The notes beneath the pieces were generated by a model, which was given only the letters and a program-made list of their open reading frames with translations, was not told the origin of the DNA and did not search any database. The position numbers were made by a program, and so were the translations under genes. A stretch of DNA of 41,002 nucleotides from a virus. The stretch is from positions 1 through 41,002 of the IMG/VR virus record IMGVR_UViG_3300033148_007624; one strand, written 5' to 3'. Of the stretch, positions 9,004-15,743 are shown in pieces (position 1 is the stretch's first letter; the number at the start of each line of letters is the position of its first letter).

Positions 9004-9336
9004 ATGATGGAATTAAACATCTTTAATCTGGTTACAAACGTGTTTTCGCTTCAACTGTTCCGTCTTGAGGTGTACAAGGAGTGGTTTATTCTACAAATCG
9101 CCCAAATAACGATCGGTACGAACAAGGTTCCAATTCGTGTTTTCTATGGCGGGTTGTTGAACATAAACAAATACCGCAAGGGAACGACAGTTGATGTTCT
9201 GTACCTCAGAAATCCACTGGCCTGGTTGTTCTCGAATGTTAAGTTCTTGGAAAATATCAGCGATCGAGCGCTCAATATTACAGTTTGTGTCGTGGGTGCG
9301 CTCGCCGCTGTCGGATTGTTGTTCCTTGTGTTTTGA
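9004..9336 (+). CDS. Small membrane protein (110 aa)
   Basis: ATG 9004 follows the site AAGGAGAG, and is preferred to the in-frame GTG at 8977 inside the connector gene. The last 25 residues (ALNITVCVVGALAAVGLLFLVF) form one clear membrane-spanning segment at the C-terminus; the rest is aromatic and basic. It is the first gene of, or the gene just before, the sugar-modification cassette. A tail-anchored role in the host membrane is possible; no family is recognised. Confidence 0.6.
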   Translation: MMELNIFNLVTNVFSLQLFRLEVYKEWFILQIAQITIGTNKVPIRVFYGGLLNINKYRKGTTVDVLYLRNPLAWLFSNVKFLENISDRALNITVCVVGALAAVGLLFLVF

Positions 9337-9338
9337 CG

Positions 9339-10688
9339 ATGCCGGACAATTTTCGTTTTTGGGAAATACCCCCCCTATTTCGCCAGTGTGACGTGTTCAT
9401 TGTCGGCGGCGGTCCCTCGGTGGCACACATAAATCCGGATCTTCTTTCATCCCGCCGGGTGATCGCCGTCAACAATGCCCATGAACTTATTCCCGACGCG
9501 GATATTTTGTATTGGGGCGATGAAAGGTGGTTCCGTTGGAATAAAGAAAAAATCGCCGAGTTCCCGGGATTGAAAATCACGCGCAAGGCGACGACGCTTG
9601 CCGAGAAATACCGAGATATCAGTGTGCTCCGATATCGATCGATGATCCCCTGGTCGGATGACCGTGATTGTGTGGCCGGCGTGGATTCCGGACACCAAGC
9701 GATCAACTTGGCGGCCCTGGCCGGCGCACGAAGGATCTTCCTCATCGGTTTCGACATGAAGCCCGATGCCGACGGCCGGTGTAATTATCACGACGACCAC
9801 AAGCGAGAGGCGGATCCGGAGCGAATGACGAAGGTTTTTGTTCCGAATCACAAAAAAGCGGCGAAAGAAGCACGAGAACGCGGAATCAAAATTTACAATT
9901 GCAACCCGGATTCCGCACTTGATTGCTACGAAAAAATCACGTTCGAAAAGGCGTTGAGAATGACGCGAACAAGAAAAGCGGTTGTTACGATCGAATATTG
10001 GTCGGGTGTCCGCCTGGTTGTCTGTGCGGAAGGTTTTTCGATTGCGTCGCGTCCTAACCTGCATGTAATCGACCTGGCTCGGGATTGTTCCGGTCTCCTG
10101 GAATTCAAAGAACGCCACCGAGATAACCCAAGTGCACGCGGGATTGTAAACGGAAAGTATACATATCGGCACGATGCGGTGAAATTTGCGCACAAGGTTT
10201 TTGCCTACTGTGAGGCCGCCGAAAGATATGTGGACGAGATCGATCACCTGTTTTTTCTCGACGCCGACACGGTTGCCCACGCACCGGTTGATGAAGACGC
10301 ACTGGAGGCGTTGATCGGGAAGAATGCGATCGGGTTGTTGTTGCGGAAACATGAATACCCGGAAACCGGATTCATGATCTTTGATCTTCGGAATCCGCAA
10401 ACGCGCCTGTTGTTGAATTACTTTCGCAACCTGTATGAAACAGATTCGATATTCGATTACCCGGAGACGCATGACGGTTTCGTGATGGGCGAGATTGTCC
10501 GCGAATACGAGGCGGAAGACGCAATCATGATTGCCAACCTGTCGGGTGCCGGATATACGACGAATCATCCGCTTGTAAACGGGCCGCTTGGTGCGTGGTT
10601 CGACCATCTCAAGGGGAAATGGAAGGGCCTCGATCGGTCGCCACGCGGAACGTTGCGGGTGAGGCGATCGGAGAAACACTGGAAATGA
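9339..10688 (+). CDS. DUF115-like domain fused to a DxD glycosyltransferase
   Basis: Two domains are visible in 449 residues. Residues 1-200 have the DUF115/sialyltransferase-like Rossmann pattern: CDVFIVGGGPSVAHINPDLL, VIAVNNAHELIPDADILYWGDERWF and GVDSGHQAINLAALAGARRIFLIGFDM. Residues 205-449 look like a GT-A glycosyltransferase with the metal-binding DxD in HLFFLDADTVAHAP (about 308-310) and ETGFMIFDLRNPQTR, followed by SGAGYTTNHPLVNGPLGAWFDHLKGKWKG. The start ATG 9339 lies just after the previous stop. The gene overlaps its successor (ATGA), so the cassette is one operon. Acceptor and sugar donor are unknown. Confidence 0.75.
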   Translation: MPDNFRFWEIPPLFRQCDVFIVGGGPSVAHINPDLLSSRRVIAVNNAHELIPDADILYWGDERWFRWNKEKIAEFPGLKITRKATTLAEKYRDISVLRYRSMIPWSDDRDCVAGVDSGHQAINLAALAGARRIFLIGFDMKPDADGRCNYHDDHKREADPERMTKVFVPNHKKAAKEARERGIKIYNCNPDSALDCYEKITFEKALRMTRTRKAVVTIEYWSGVRLVVCAEGFSIASRPNLHVIDLARDCSGLLEFKERHRDNPSARGIVNGKYTYRHDAVKFAHKVFAYCEAAERYVDEIDHLFFLDADTVAHAPVDEDALEALIGKNAIGLLLRKHEYPETGFMIFDLRNPQTRLLLNYFRNLYETDSIFDYPETHDGFVMGEIVREYEAEDAIMIANLSGAGYTTNHPLVNGPLGAWFDHLKGKWKGLDRSPRGTLRVRRSEKHWK

Positions 10689-11650
10689 TCACGGTCCCGA
10701 AATCCGCCGAGCGGTGGATCAAGAAACAGAGAACCGGGCTTTCCGGCGATTTGTTGCAGAAATATATTAAGGCGATCGATAACGATTATCGCGAAATCCG
10801 TGAACACATCGGCAGATTTTCATCTGTTTTGGATATCGGTTGCGGGATCGCCGGGATAGATGCGGAGATTTACCTGCATCGCCCCTATGTTGATATTTAC
10901 CTCCTGGACAAAACAGGTGACGGTAAGAATACCTATGGGTTTCAACCGGAGATAGAATTCTACACCGACATGGATGTTGCCGAGAAATTATTGACGGCGA
11001 ACGGTGTTCCACGCGACAAAATTATTTTCCTGTCGCCCGACGCGCCGACATTTCCCCATGTCGATATCGTGATATCGCTTTTGTCCTGGTGTCATCACTA
11101 TCCGGTCGAAACATATTTTGATCGCGTGCTTGATGTCCACCCGAACCGGATTGTGGTTGATATCCGCAAGAATACAAAGCAGGAGGATTTGTTCCTGCGG
11201 CCGTTATGCGTGTTCGTTTTCGGTCCGCAATCTTCAGCCACCCGGTTGGTGACAAAGATTTTAATTGCCGCCGGCTTGTATGGTGACGGCGGGCACGATC
11301 AGCGACTCGACGGAAACCCGTTATTGTTTAACGGTCAAGACATAGTATGGCGGCGATCTTTTCCGCATTTCATTGACCAGGTTTATCCCGATATCGGTGA
11401 AATGACCGAACGGCTCCCAGGTTACAGGTTTCGTGCCGTCGTAACCACGCGCGATTGGTCGTCAATGGTGAAATCACAGGTTGCGAAACGCGCCGGCGTG
11501 GAAACGCCCGGATGTGCCAATGGTCGCATACGGCGCGCCTATACCAAAATTATCAGTGGATCATACTGTCTTATGAGGCGCTGGTATTTTCGACCGATAC
11601 GACCATCGAACACCTGTTTGATTGGCTGTCGATTGATTCAACATGGGTAG
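10685..11650 (+). CDS. Methyltransferase / sulfotransferase-like fusion (frame-broken near 3' end)
   Basis: Residues 45-160 are a class I SAM-dependent methyltransferase: motif I VLDIGCGIAG (48-57), acidic strand end IYLLDKT, and DIVISLLSWCHHYPVETYF. From 174 on, CVFVFGPQSSATRLVTKILIAAGLYGDGGHDQ resembles the 5'-phosphosulfate-binding loop and first helix of sulfotransferase-like proteins, and RAVVTTRDWSSMVKSQVAKRAG fits the 3'-phosphate motif. The frame then becomes senseless (SGSYCLMRRWYFRPIRPSN...) and stops; the real C-terminus continues in the next frame to 11718. Start ATG overlaps the preceding stop. Confidence 0.7.
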   Translation: MITVPKSAERWIKKQRTGLSGDLLQKYIKAIDNDYREIREHIGRFSSVLDIGCGIAGIDAEIYLHRPYVDIYLLDKTGDGKNTYGFQPEIEFYTDMDVAEKLLTANGVPRDKIIFLSPDAPTFPHVDIVISLLSWCHHYPVETYFDRVLDVHPNRIVVDIRKNTKQEDLFLRPLCVFVFGPQSSATRLVTKILIAAGLYGDGGHDQRLDGNPLLFNGQDIVWRRSFPHFIDQVYPDIGEMTERLPGYRFRAVVTTRDWSSMVKSQVAKRAGVETPGCANGRIRRAYTKIISGSYCLMRRWYFRPIRPSNTCLIGCRLIQHG

Positions 11651-11718
11651 CGGTTCGAAAGAAAATCAAGATCTCTGATGGAAACAGGAAATGGCGGAAC
11701 GTGAACCTTTATCAGTAG
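11521..11718 (+). CDS. C-terminal end of the sulfotransferase-like protein, out of frame
   Basis: In this frame the sequence reads QWIILSYEALVFSTDTTIEHLFDWLSIDSTWV...KKIKISDGNRKW, the usual end of sulfotransferase-like proteins (a SYEAL strand, a helix and a KI.DGN.KW tail). The join with the upstream frame falls near the AYTKI codons at about 11540-11550, where one base appears to be missing. No credible start or ribosome binding site exists for an independent gene, so it is annotated as part of the 10685 gene. Confidence 0.65.
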   Translation, partial: WSHTARLYQNYQWIILSYEALVFSTDTTIEHLFDWLSIDSTWVAVRKKIKISDGNRKWRNVNLYQ

Positions 11719-12440
11719 TGATGTGGTTGTGGGGACAAAAATATACCCCGCGACATGTAAACCATATGGCCCGAAGCATTGGAAAGTGTTTGAAGATCCC
11801 GCATCGGTTATTTTTATTCACCTCGCATCCAATCAAATCGATTCGGCGACATCTTGATCCCGGAATCAGTGTTGTGAAGATGTGGAATCATCTCAATCAT
11901 ACGCCCGGATGTTTGAGGCGCCTGCCGATATTCCGCGAGAACATGGGTCCTATCCTTGGAAGCCGGTTCCTTTCCGTCGATATCGATATGGTTTTTCTGG
12001 GCGACATAACCGACCTGATTACAAACCGGGATAATGTCGAATATTGTTTTACCGCCTCGGATAATCCACACTGGCCTGATAACGACCTATCGGGGACCAT
12101 GTTCATGGCTGATGTCGGCGTCCTTGAAGACACGATTTACAAGGCGTTCATGACCACGCTTGGTTCATGTAAATACCCGGATCGCCTTGTTAAATATCTG
12201 CGATCGGTTGGAAAAAACGGGACGGATTCCGCCTGGTTCAGTTGGATTCTCGGTGATGAATCGCCGACCTGGGGAAAACAGGACGGAATTTGTTCCTTTG
12301 AATTCGACATCAAGGGAAAAGGAATCATCGATCCGCCGGATTGGGCGCGGATTGTTTTGTTTCATGGGCGCGCGAACGATCCGCTGGATCCGAAAATTCA
12401 AGAGAAATACCCGTGGGTGAAAGAATACGTTCACGTATGA
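11691..12440 (+). CDS. Glycosyltransferase, GT-A fold with DxD (249 aa)
   Basis: The DxD metal site is in FLSVDIDMVFLGDI (D97, D99), preceded by a helix with conserved basic/aromatic residues (RLPIFRENM). Downstream FTASDNPHWPDNDLSGTMFMADVG and GTDSAWFSWILGDE fit the acceptor-side motifs of GT-A glycosyltransferases; the end RIVLFHGRANDP places the last metal-binding His in FHG. ATG 11691 lies inside the previous gene's end, consistent with coupling. It is related in pattern to the next gene (VDIDMVFLGDITDL versus IDLDIVILEDITDL), suggesting an old duplication. Confidence 0.78.
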   Translation: MAEREPLSVVMWLWGQKYTPRHVNHMARSIGKCLKIPHRLFLFTSHPIKSIRRHLDPGISVVKMWNHLNHTPGCLRRLPIFRENMGPILGSRFLSVDIDMVFLGDITDLITNRDNVEYCFTASDNPHWPDNDLSGTMFMADVGVLEDTIYKAFMTTLGSCKYPDRLVKYLRSVGKNGTDSAWFSWILGDESPTWGKQDGICSFEFDIKGKGIIDPPDWARIVLFHGRANDPLDPKIQEKYPWVKEYVHV

Positions 12441-13159
12441 CACGAGCCCGAGCGATAATGCAATCTTTCGAACGCGGTATAACATTTGTTTGCTGGCTTT
12501 GGGACGACCCGCGAAGCAAAAATCATTACGACGTGGAACATATACGGCGCTTGCGTTCAATGCTTGCCCGCCATGTAAGTATTCCACACGAGCTTGTGTG
12601 CATCAGCGATCGTCGCTTGTTGATTGAAGGCGTTCGCACCCATTCGTTATGGCCGGATCTTGCAAAATACGGCCGGTGCTATCGGCGACTGAAGATATTC
12701 GAAAAAGAAACGGCGCATCGAATCGCAACCTATTACAGGTTGTGTTCGATTGATCTCGATATCGTGATTCTTGAAGACATTACGGATCTTTTTATTCGTT
12801 CGGCACCGCTTGTGCTTTTGCGGGATTATATTTCCGATTACGGAAGGTTGCAGGCATATTATAACGGGTCAATGTTCATGTTCACGCCGTCCGAACACCT
12901 TGAACGCAACCTGTGGCGCGAATTCTCTAGTAACCCCGACTATTGGATCGACCTGGCCCGACGTAAAAATTTCTGCGGGTCCGACCAGGCATATTTATCG
13001 CTTGCTCTTGGGAAGGATTACCCGGTTTGGACCAAACATGACGGCGTGTATTCATATCGCTGGCACGTCAACGATGCGCGGATCGTTGTTTTTCACGGGC
13101 CTTTCGATATGCATGACATGGCCCGGCGATATTCGTGGGTAAAGGATAACTGGAAATGA
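12437..13159 (+). CDS. Glycosyltransferase, GT-A fold with DxD, paralogue of the preceding gene (240 aa)
   Basis: The catalytic DxD is in CSIDLDIVILEDITDL, followed by YYNGSMFMFTPSEH, GSDQAYLSLALGKDYPVW and RIVVFHGPFDM; the order and spacing are those of the preceding gene. The first half is aromatic (GITFVCWLWDD). ATG 12437 overlaps the previous stop (ATGA); the open frame further upstream lies in the other glycosyltransferase. It ends overlapping the head-tail joining gene, so the cassette is transcriptionally and translationally continuous with virion genes. Confidence 0.75.
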   Translation: MTRARAIMQSFERGITFVCWLWDDPRSKNHYDVEHIRRLRSMLARHVSIPHELVCISDRRLLIEGVRTHSLWPDLAKYGRCYRRLKIFEKETAHRIATYYRLCSIDLDIVILEDITDLFIRSAPLVLLRDYISDYGRLQAYYNGSMFMFTPSEHLERNLWREFSSNPDYWIDLARRKNFCGSDQAYLSLALGKDYPVWTKHDGVYSYRWHVNDARIVVFHGPFDMHDMARRYSWVKDNWK

Positions 13160-13494
13160 GAGTGCCGATCATTACACATTTGATGATTCATTCACTGACG
13201 CAAAAACGAAACACTCGCACGGCGGACGATCAGGGAGGGTGGATTGAGGCATTGTCAACGGTCGGTACTGTCAGCGGTCGGATTGTTCCGGCAACCGCGC
13301 GGGAAATGGAAGTAGCCGCACAACGTCAGGCGAGTGTTACGCACGCAATTTATTTGCCCGCCGTAACCAATGTAAGAATCAACGATCATTTTATATATGA
13401 CGGGCGGACATTCATCGTTCGCATCCGCAATATCACGCCTTCTATCGAGGTATACAAAAAGGCGCTTTGCGAAGAGGTGCAATCTGAAGGATGA
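13156..13494 (+). CDS. Head-tail joining protein (SPP1 gp16 / HK97 gp7-like stopper)
   Basis: A 112-residue protein with the small beta-barrel pattern of the Phage_H_T_join family: ITHLMIHSLTQKRNTRTADDQGGWIEALSTVGTVSGRI near the start, and INDHFIYDGRTFIVRIRNITPS in the second half. Such proteins close the head after packaging. Start and stop overlap both neighbours (ATGA), showing that the sugar cassette before it is embedded in a single connector operon. Confidence 0.78.
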   Translation: MRVPIITHLMIHSLTQKRNTRTADDQGGWIEALSTVGTVSGRIVPATAREMEVAAQRQASVTHAIYLPAVTNVRINDHFIYDGRTFIVRIRNITPSIEVYKKALCEEVQSEG

Positions 13495-13691
13495 AAATCA
13501 ACATTAATCCGGCTGAAGTCAAAAAGAACGTGAAATTAAAACTCGAACGCGGTATGACGCGAGCGGCGATGCATGTTGAAAGCAAGGTTGTTGAATCGAT
13601 CAGTACGGGTCAGGAAGAATCCATCGAAGCCGCCCGATCCGCCGCATGTGTTAACGGGCAGGTTGCGACAATCGATCACACACGAAGTTGA
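13491..13691 (+). CDS. HK97 gp10-like head-tail protein, N-terminal part (frame break)
   Basis: The start MKININPAEVKKNVKLKLERGMTRAAMHVESKVVESIS is the usual helical N-terminus of gp10-type proteins. From about 13610 the frame loses sense (IEAARSAACVNGQVATIDHTRS) while the next frame gives the expected family sequence, so one extra base around CAGGAAG (13609-13615) probably splits the gene. Start overlaps the preceding stop. Confidence 0.65.
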   Translation: MKININPAEVKKNVKLKLERGMTRAAMHVESKVVESISTGQEESIEAARSAACVNGQVATIDHTRS

Positions 13692-13872
13692 CATGAGCGG
13701 AAATGCCGTTGTCGGGCGCGTGGGGACAAATGTCGAATACGCAAAGGACCTTGAACTTGGTTTTCACGGCACCAAGGACGGGAAAAAAATCAATATGGCG
13801 GCTCGTCCGTTTCTTCGGCCCGGTGTGAAAAATAACGCGCGTGAAATTTTACGTGCGATCTGCGAGGGATAA
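13609..13872 (+). CDS. HK97 gp10-like head-tail protein, C-terminal part
   Basis: KNPSKPPDPPHVLTGRLRQSI is the diagnostic PPHVxTGRLRxSI signature of HK97 gp10-like (tail terminator/neck) proteins, followed by VGRVGTNVEYAKDLELGFHGT and a typical ending AARPFLRPGVKNNAREIL. There is no plausible start here; it continues the gene starting at 13491. Joined length would be about 125 residues, normal for the family. Confidence 0.72.
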   Translation, partial: VRKNPSKPPDPPHVLTGRLRQSITHEVDMSGNAVVGRVGTNVEYAKDLELGFHGTKDGKKINMAARPFLRPGVKNNAREILRAICEG

Positions 13873-14029
13873 TCAGGTGCGCTTCGTGTACAACGCGCCA
13901 TGATTCGCGATCGTGAACGATCCGGAACATTCCGATTCCGAACAACCGGAACGGATTCTCGCTGATCGTGACAATTCTTTTTCTGCGCCTGTCGTATGCC
14001 GAGATCATTAACCGTTAAGGATAATAGAT

Positions 14030-14446
14030 ATGGGTGCCAGTGAAACAACGAATCTTTTTTACGACGAGATGGCGGCGGAAACGTCGATTACGTCGAAACT
14101 GTCAACGTACAGCTCGAAACCGGCGATTTTCACCGGGCAATATGTTCCCGAGAACGCATCACTTCCATACATCCATACGCGCGGCGTTGTGTCCGATACG
14201 CCGTTTGACACGAAGGACATGACCGGGCGCGAAATTATTCGCGACATCGGTTGTTATGCGGAAGATACAGGATCCGACAAGGCGATTGAAGAACTCGCCG
14301 AGGCAGTCAGATCCTTTTTTCATCGAAGATCTTTTTCGATCGGAACCGGCATGGTTCTGTGTCTCGCCGACGGTCCCCGGATCGCGCCGACCGGCGAGGG
14401 TGTTACGGGTCGGATCGTATCGGTTCGGCTGATCTATCATGAATGA
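14030..14446 (+). CDS. Tail completion/terminator protein, DUF3168-like
   Basis: 138 residues with the layout of DUF3168-type tail completion proteins: an N-terminal helix (TNLFYDEMAAETSITSKLS), LPYIHTRGVVSDTPFDTKDMTGREIIRDIGCYAEDTGSDKAIEELAEAVRSFFH, and a final beta strand VTGRIVSVRLIYHE. It lies between the gp10-like and tail tube genes, where the tail terminator belongs. The 157 bases before it contain no convincing gene. Confidence 0.65.
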   Translation: MGASETTNLFYDEMAAETSITSKLSTYSSKPAIFTGQYVPENASLPYIHTRGVVSDTPFDTKDMTGREIIRDIGCYAEDTGSDKAIEELAEAVRSFFHRRSFSIGTGMVLCLADGPRIAPTGEGVTGRIVSVRLIYHE

Positions 14447-14506
14447 TCGGTTATATGTGATCGGTCAAGCGGTCTGAGAAACTAAAAATTAAAAGGAGGT
14501 ATAAAC

Positions 14507-14908
14507 ATGGCTGGATATTCTGGCTCTGATGTGCTCCTGTATGCGGACGTAAGCGATTCTTCCGGCGTCGATCTTATGACGATCGGCGGTCAGCGGAATG
14601 TCACGTTTGAGGAGTCCCACCCGAAAATCAACCTGTCGTCGAAAGATACCGGGCGGGTTGAAGACGGGATCAGCGGACGCGGAACCAGAACCGTCACCCT
14701 TGACGGTTTGGTTTTGGCTAGCGACAGTGCGCTCGATGCGCTGAAGGACGCAAGCAGAAACGGCACTAAAATCTATGTTGCCCGTATCAAGGACGGTGCA
14801 GAAGTGGAACGCGCGCAGGGAATCATCACTACGCGCTCCGAATCCTTCCCCGACAATGCAGAATCAACCGTGAGCGTCACGATTGATTTGGTCGAGGAAT
14901 GGTCTTGA
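14507..14908 (+). CDS. Major tail tube protein, TP901-1-like
   Basis: A 133-residue tube protein: MAGYSGSDVLLYADVSDSSGVDLMTIGGQRNVTFEESHPKINLSSKDTGRVEDGISGRGTRTVTLDGL is typical of the TP901-1 major tail protein family, ending with a beta strand (STVSVTIDLVEEW). It has the strongest ribosome binding site of the region (AAAAGGAGG), as expected for a protein needed in many copies, and a terminator-like hairpin follows it. Confidence 0.85.
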   Translation: MAGYSGSDVLLYADVSDSSGVDLMTIGGQRNVTFEESHPKINLSSKDTGRVEDGISGRGTRTVTLDGLVLASDSALDALKDASRNGTKIYVARIKDGAEVERAQGIITTRSESFPDNAESTVSVTIDLVEEWS

Positions 14909-14915
14909 TGAAAAC

Positions 14916-14949
14916 GGGCCGGGGTTTTTAATCTCGGCCCTTTTCTTTT
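14916..14949 (+). terminator. Rho-independent-type hairpin after the tail tube gene
   Basis: GGGCCG (14916-14921) pairs with CGGCCC (14935-14940) across a 13-base loop that is itself U-rich, and is followed directly by TTTTCTTTT. This could reduce transcription of the downstream tail genes relative to the abundant tube protein. Confidence 0.6.
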
Positions 14950-14964
14950 AAGGGAGAAATTGGA

Positions 14965-15486
14965 ATGGAACCTCAACATTATGTCACGATTGTTTCTTAC
15001 GACGAAGACGGAAACGACAAACAAAAAGAACTCCCGCTGCTTTTCACCACGGCCGGTCTTGCGAGACTGCAGAAGGAAACCGGTGTCAGATTGGGTGATT
15101 TGCTGCGGATTTTAGAATCCCGCGAAGAGATCCAGCAAATGATCGAGCAGGGTGACCAGGCCGGTTTGGCGCGAATCGTCCTTGATGTTGTCGGCGTTTA
15201 CGATGTTCAATGCCTATTGTTCGCCGGTTTGGAGGGAGCGCGATTGAAATTACGCAATCGTTTTTCCCCGTATAAATTCGACCAGATCGCGGACATGATC
15301 GATGATACCGGTTTTCTGCCGGTATTTTCCCAGGTGATGCCGGCTTTCGCCGATTCACTGAACAAGATTCTCCGGGTTACCGTTCGGGAGGAACCTGACG
15401 AGGAAGAAGAATCAAAAAACCCGCCGACGACGAAGAGAGCAAAATCAACGAGGAAACGTTCCTCGAGAGCCTCTTCGTCGAAATGA
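14965..15486 (+). CDS. Tail assembly chaperone, short (unshifted) form
   Basis: The short product (173 residues) plays the role of lambda gpG: it coats the tape measure during tail assembly. LLFTTAGLARLQKETGVRLGDLLRIL and the following helical part are typical of tail chaperones before the tape measure gene. After SKN, at the slippery site 15414-15420, the zero-frame reads a low-complexity basic tail (PPTTKRAKSTRKRSSRASSSK) and stops, whereas the -1 frame encodes an ordinary protein. Start ATG 14965 with site AAGGGAG. Confidence 0.8.
   Translation: MEPQHYVTIVSYDEDGNDKQKELPLLFTTAGLARLQKETGVRLGDLLRILESREEIQQMIEQGDQAGLARIVLDVVGVYDVQCLLFAGLEGARLKLRNRFSPYKFDQIADMIDDTGFLPVFSQVMPAFADSLNKILRVTVREEPDEEEESKNPPTTKRAKSTRKRSSRASSSK
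15414..15480 (+). promoter_or_regulatory. Programmed -1 ribosomal frameshift site (slippery heptamer plus stem)
   Basis: The heptamer A AAA AAC (15414-15420) is in the correct phase (codons TCA AAA AAC) for tandem -1 slippage. After a 7-base spacer a 10-bp stem follows: CGACGAAGAG (15428-15437) with CTCTTCGTCG (15471-15480). Nested in its loop is a second hairpin CGAGGAA/TTCCTCG (15449-15465). After slippage, the ribosome reads 15420-15743 without a stop. Slippery motif, spacing and structure all match the established rule for tail chaperone frameshifting. Confidence 0.9.
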
Positions 15487-15743
15487 CGAAAATCGGTATG
15501 TCGGCCGATGAATTCTGGAATTTAACCATTGACGAAATTCTTGTTTATCGGCGCGCCTGGCGTTGGCGTCAGGAAAAGCGCGCGGATGAATTGAAAATTC
15601 TCGCCTATAATACGGCGCTGTTTGAGCGCCAGAAGAGATTACCGAGCCTAAGGGCAATCCTGGCTCGTCCGCGCAAGCTATCCAAAAAGGATATCGAGCG
15701 CGAGCGAAACTGGATTTTGGAGGCAAAAATAAGAAATGACTGA
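15420..15743 (+). CDS. Tail assembly chaperone, frameshift extension (gpT-like part)
   Basis: In the -1 frame the protein continues from Asn at the slippery site as PADDEESKINEETFLESLFVEMTKIGMSADEFWNLTIDEILVYRRAWRWRQEK..., with no stop until 15743. The segment upstream of ATG 15483 reads as good protein in this frame, which argues that it is made mainly as a fusion with the 14965 gene (total about 260 residues) and not from ATG 15483. The part MSADEFWNLTIDEI resembles C-terminal chaperone domains (Phage_TAC-type) located before tape measure genes. Confidence 0.85.
   Translation, partial: PADDEESKINEETFLESLFVEMTKIGMSADEFWNLTIDEILVYRRAWRWRQEKRADELKILAYNTALFERQKRLPSLRAILARPRKLSKKDIERERNWILEAKIRND

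Noticed and set aside
9447-10679. Long minus-strand open frame opposite the DUF115/glycosyltransferase gene
   Set aside because: It mirrors a strong + strand gene; no ribosome binding site, no recognisable domain, and all other genes are on the + strand.
13873-14029. A gene between the gp10-like and tail completion genes
   Set aside because: Only short frames exist, with neither start signals nor family resemblance; kept as a gap without assignment.
15483-15743. Independent gene starting at ATG 15483
   Set aside because: The same frame is protein-like upstream to the slippery heptamer, so the main product is expected to be the frameshift fusion; separate initiation cannot be excluded.
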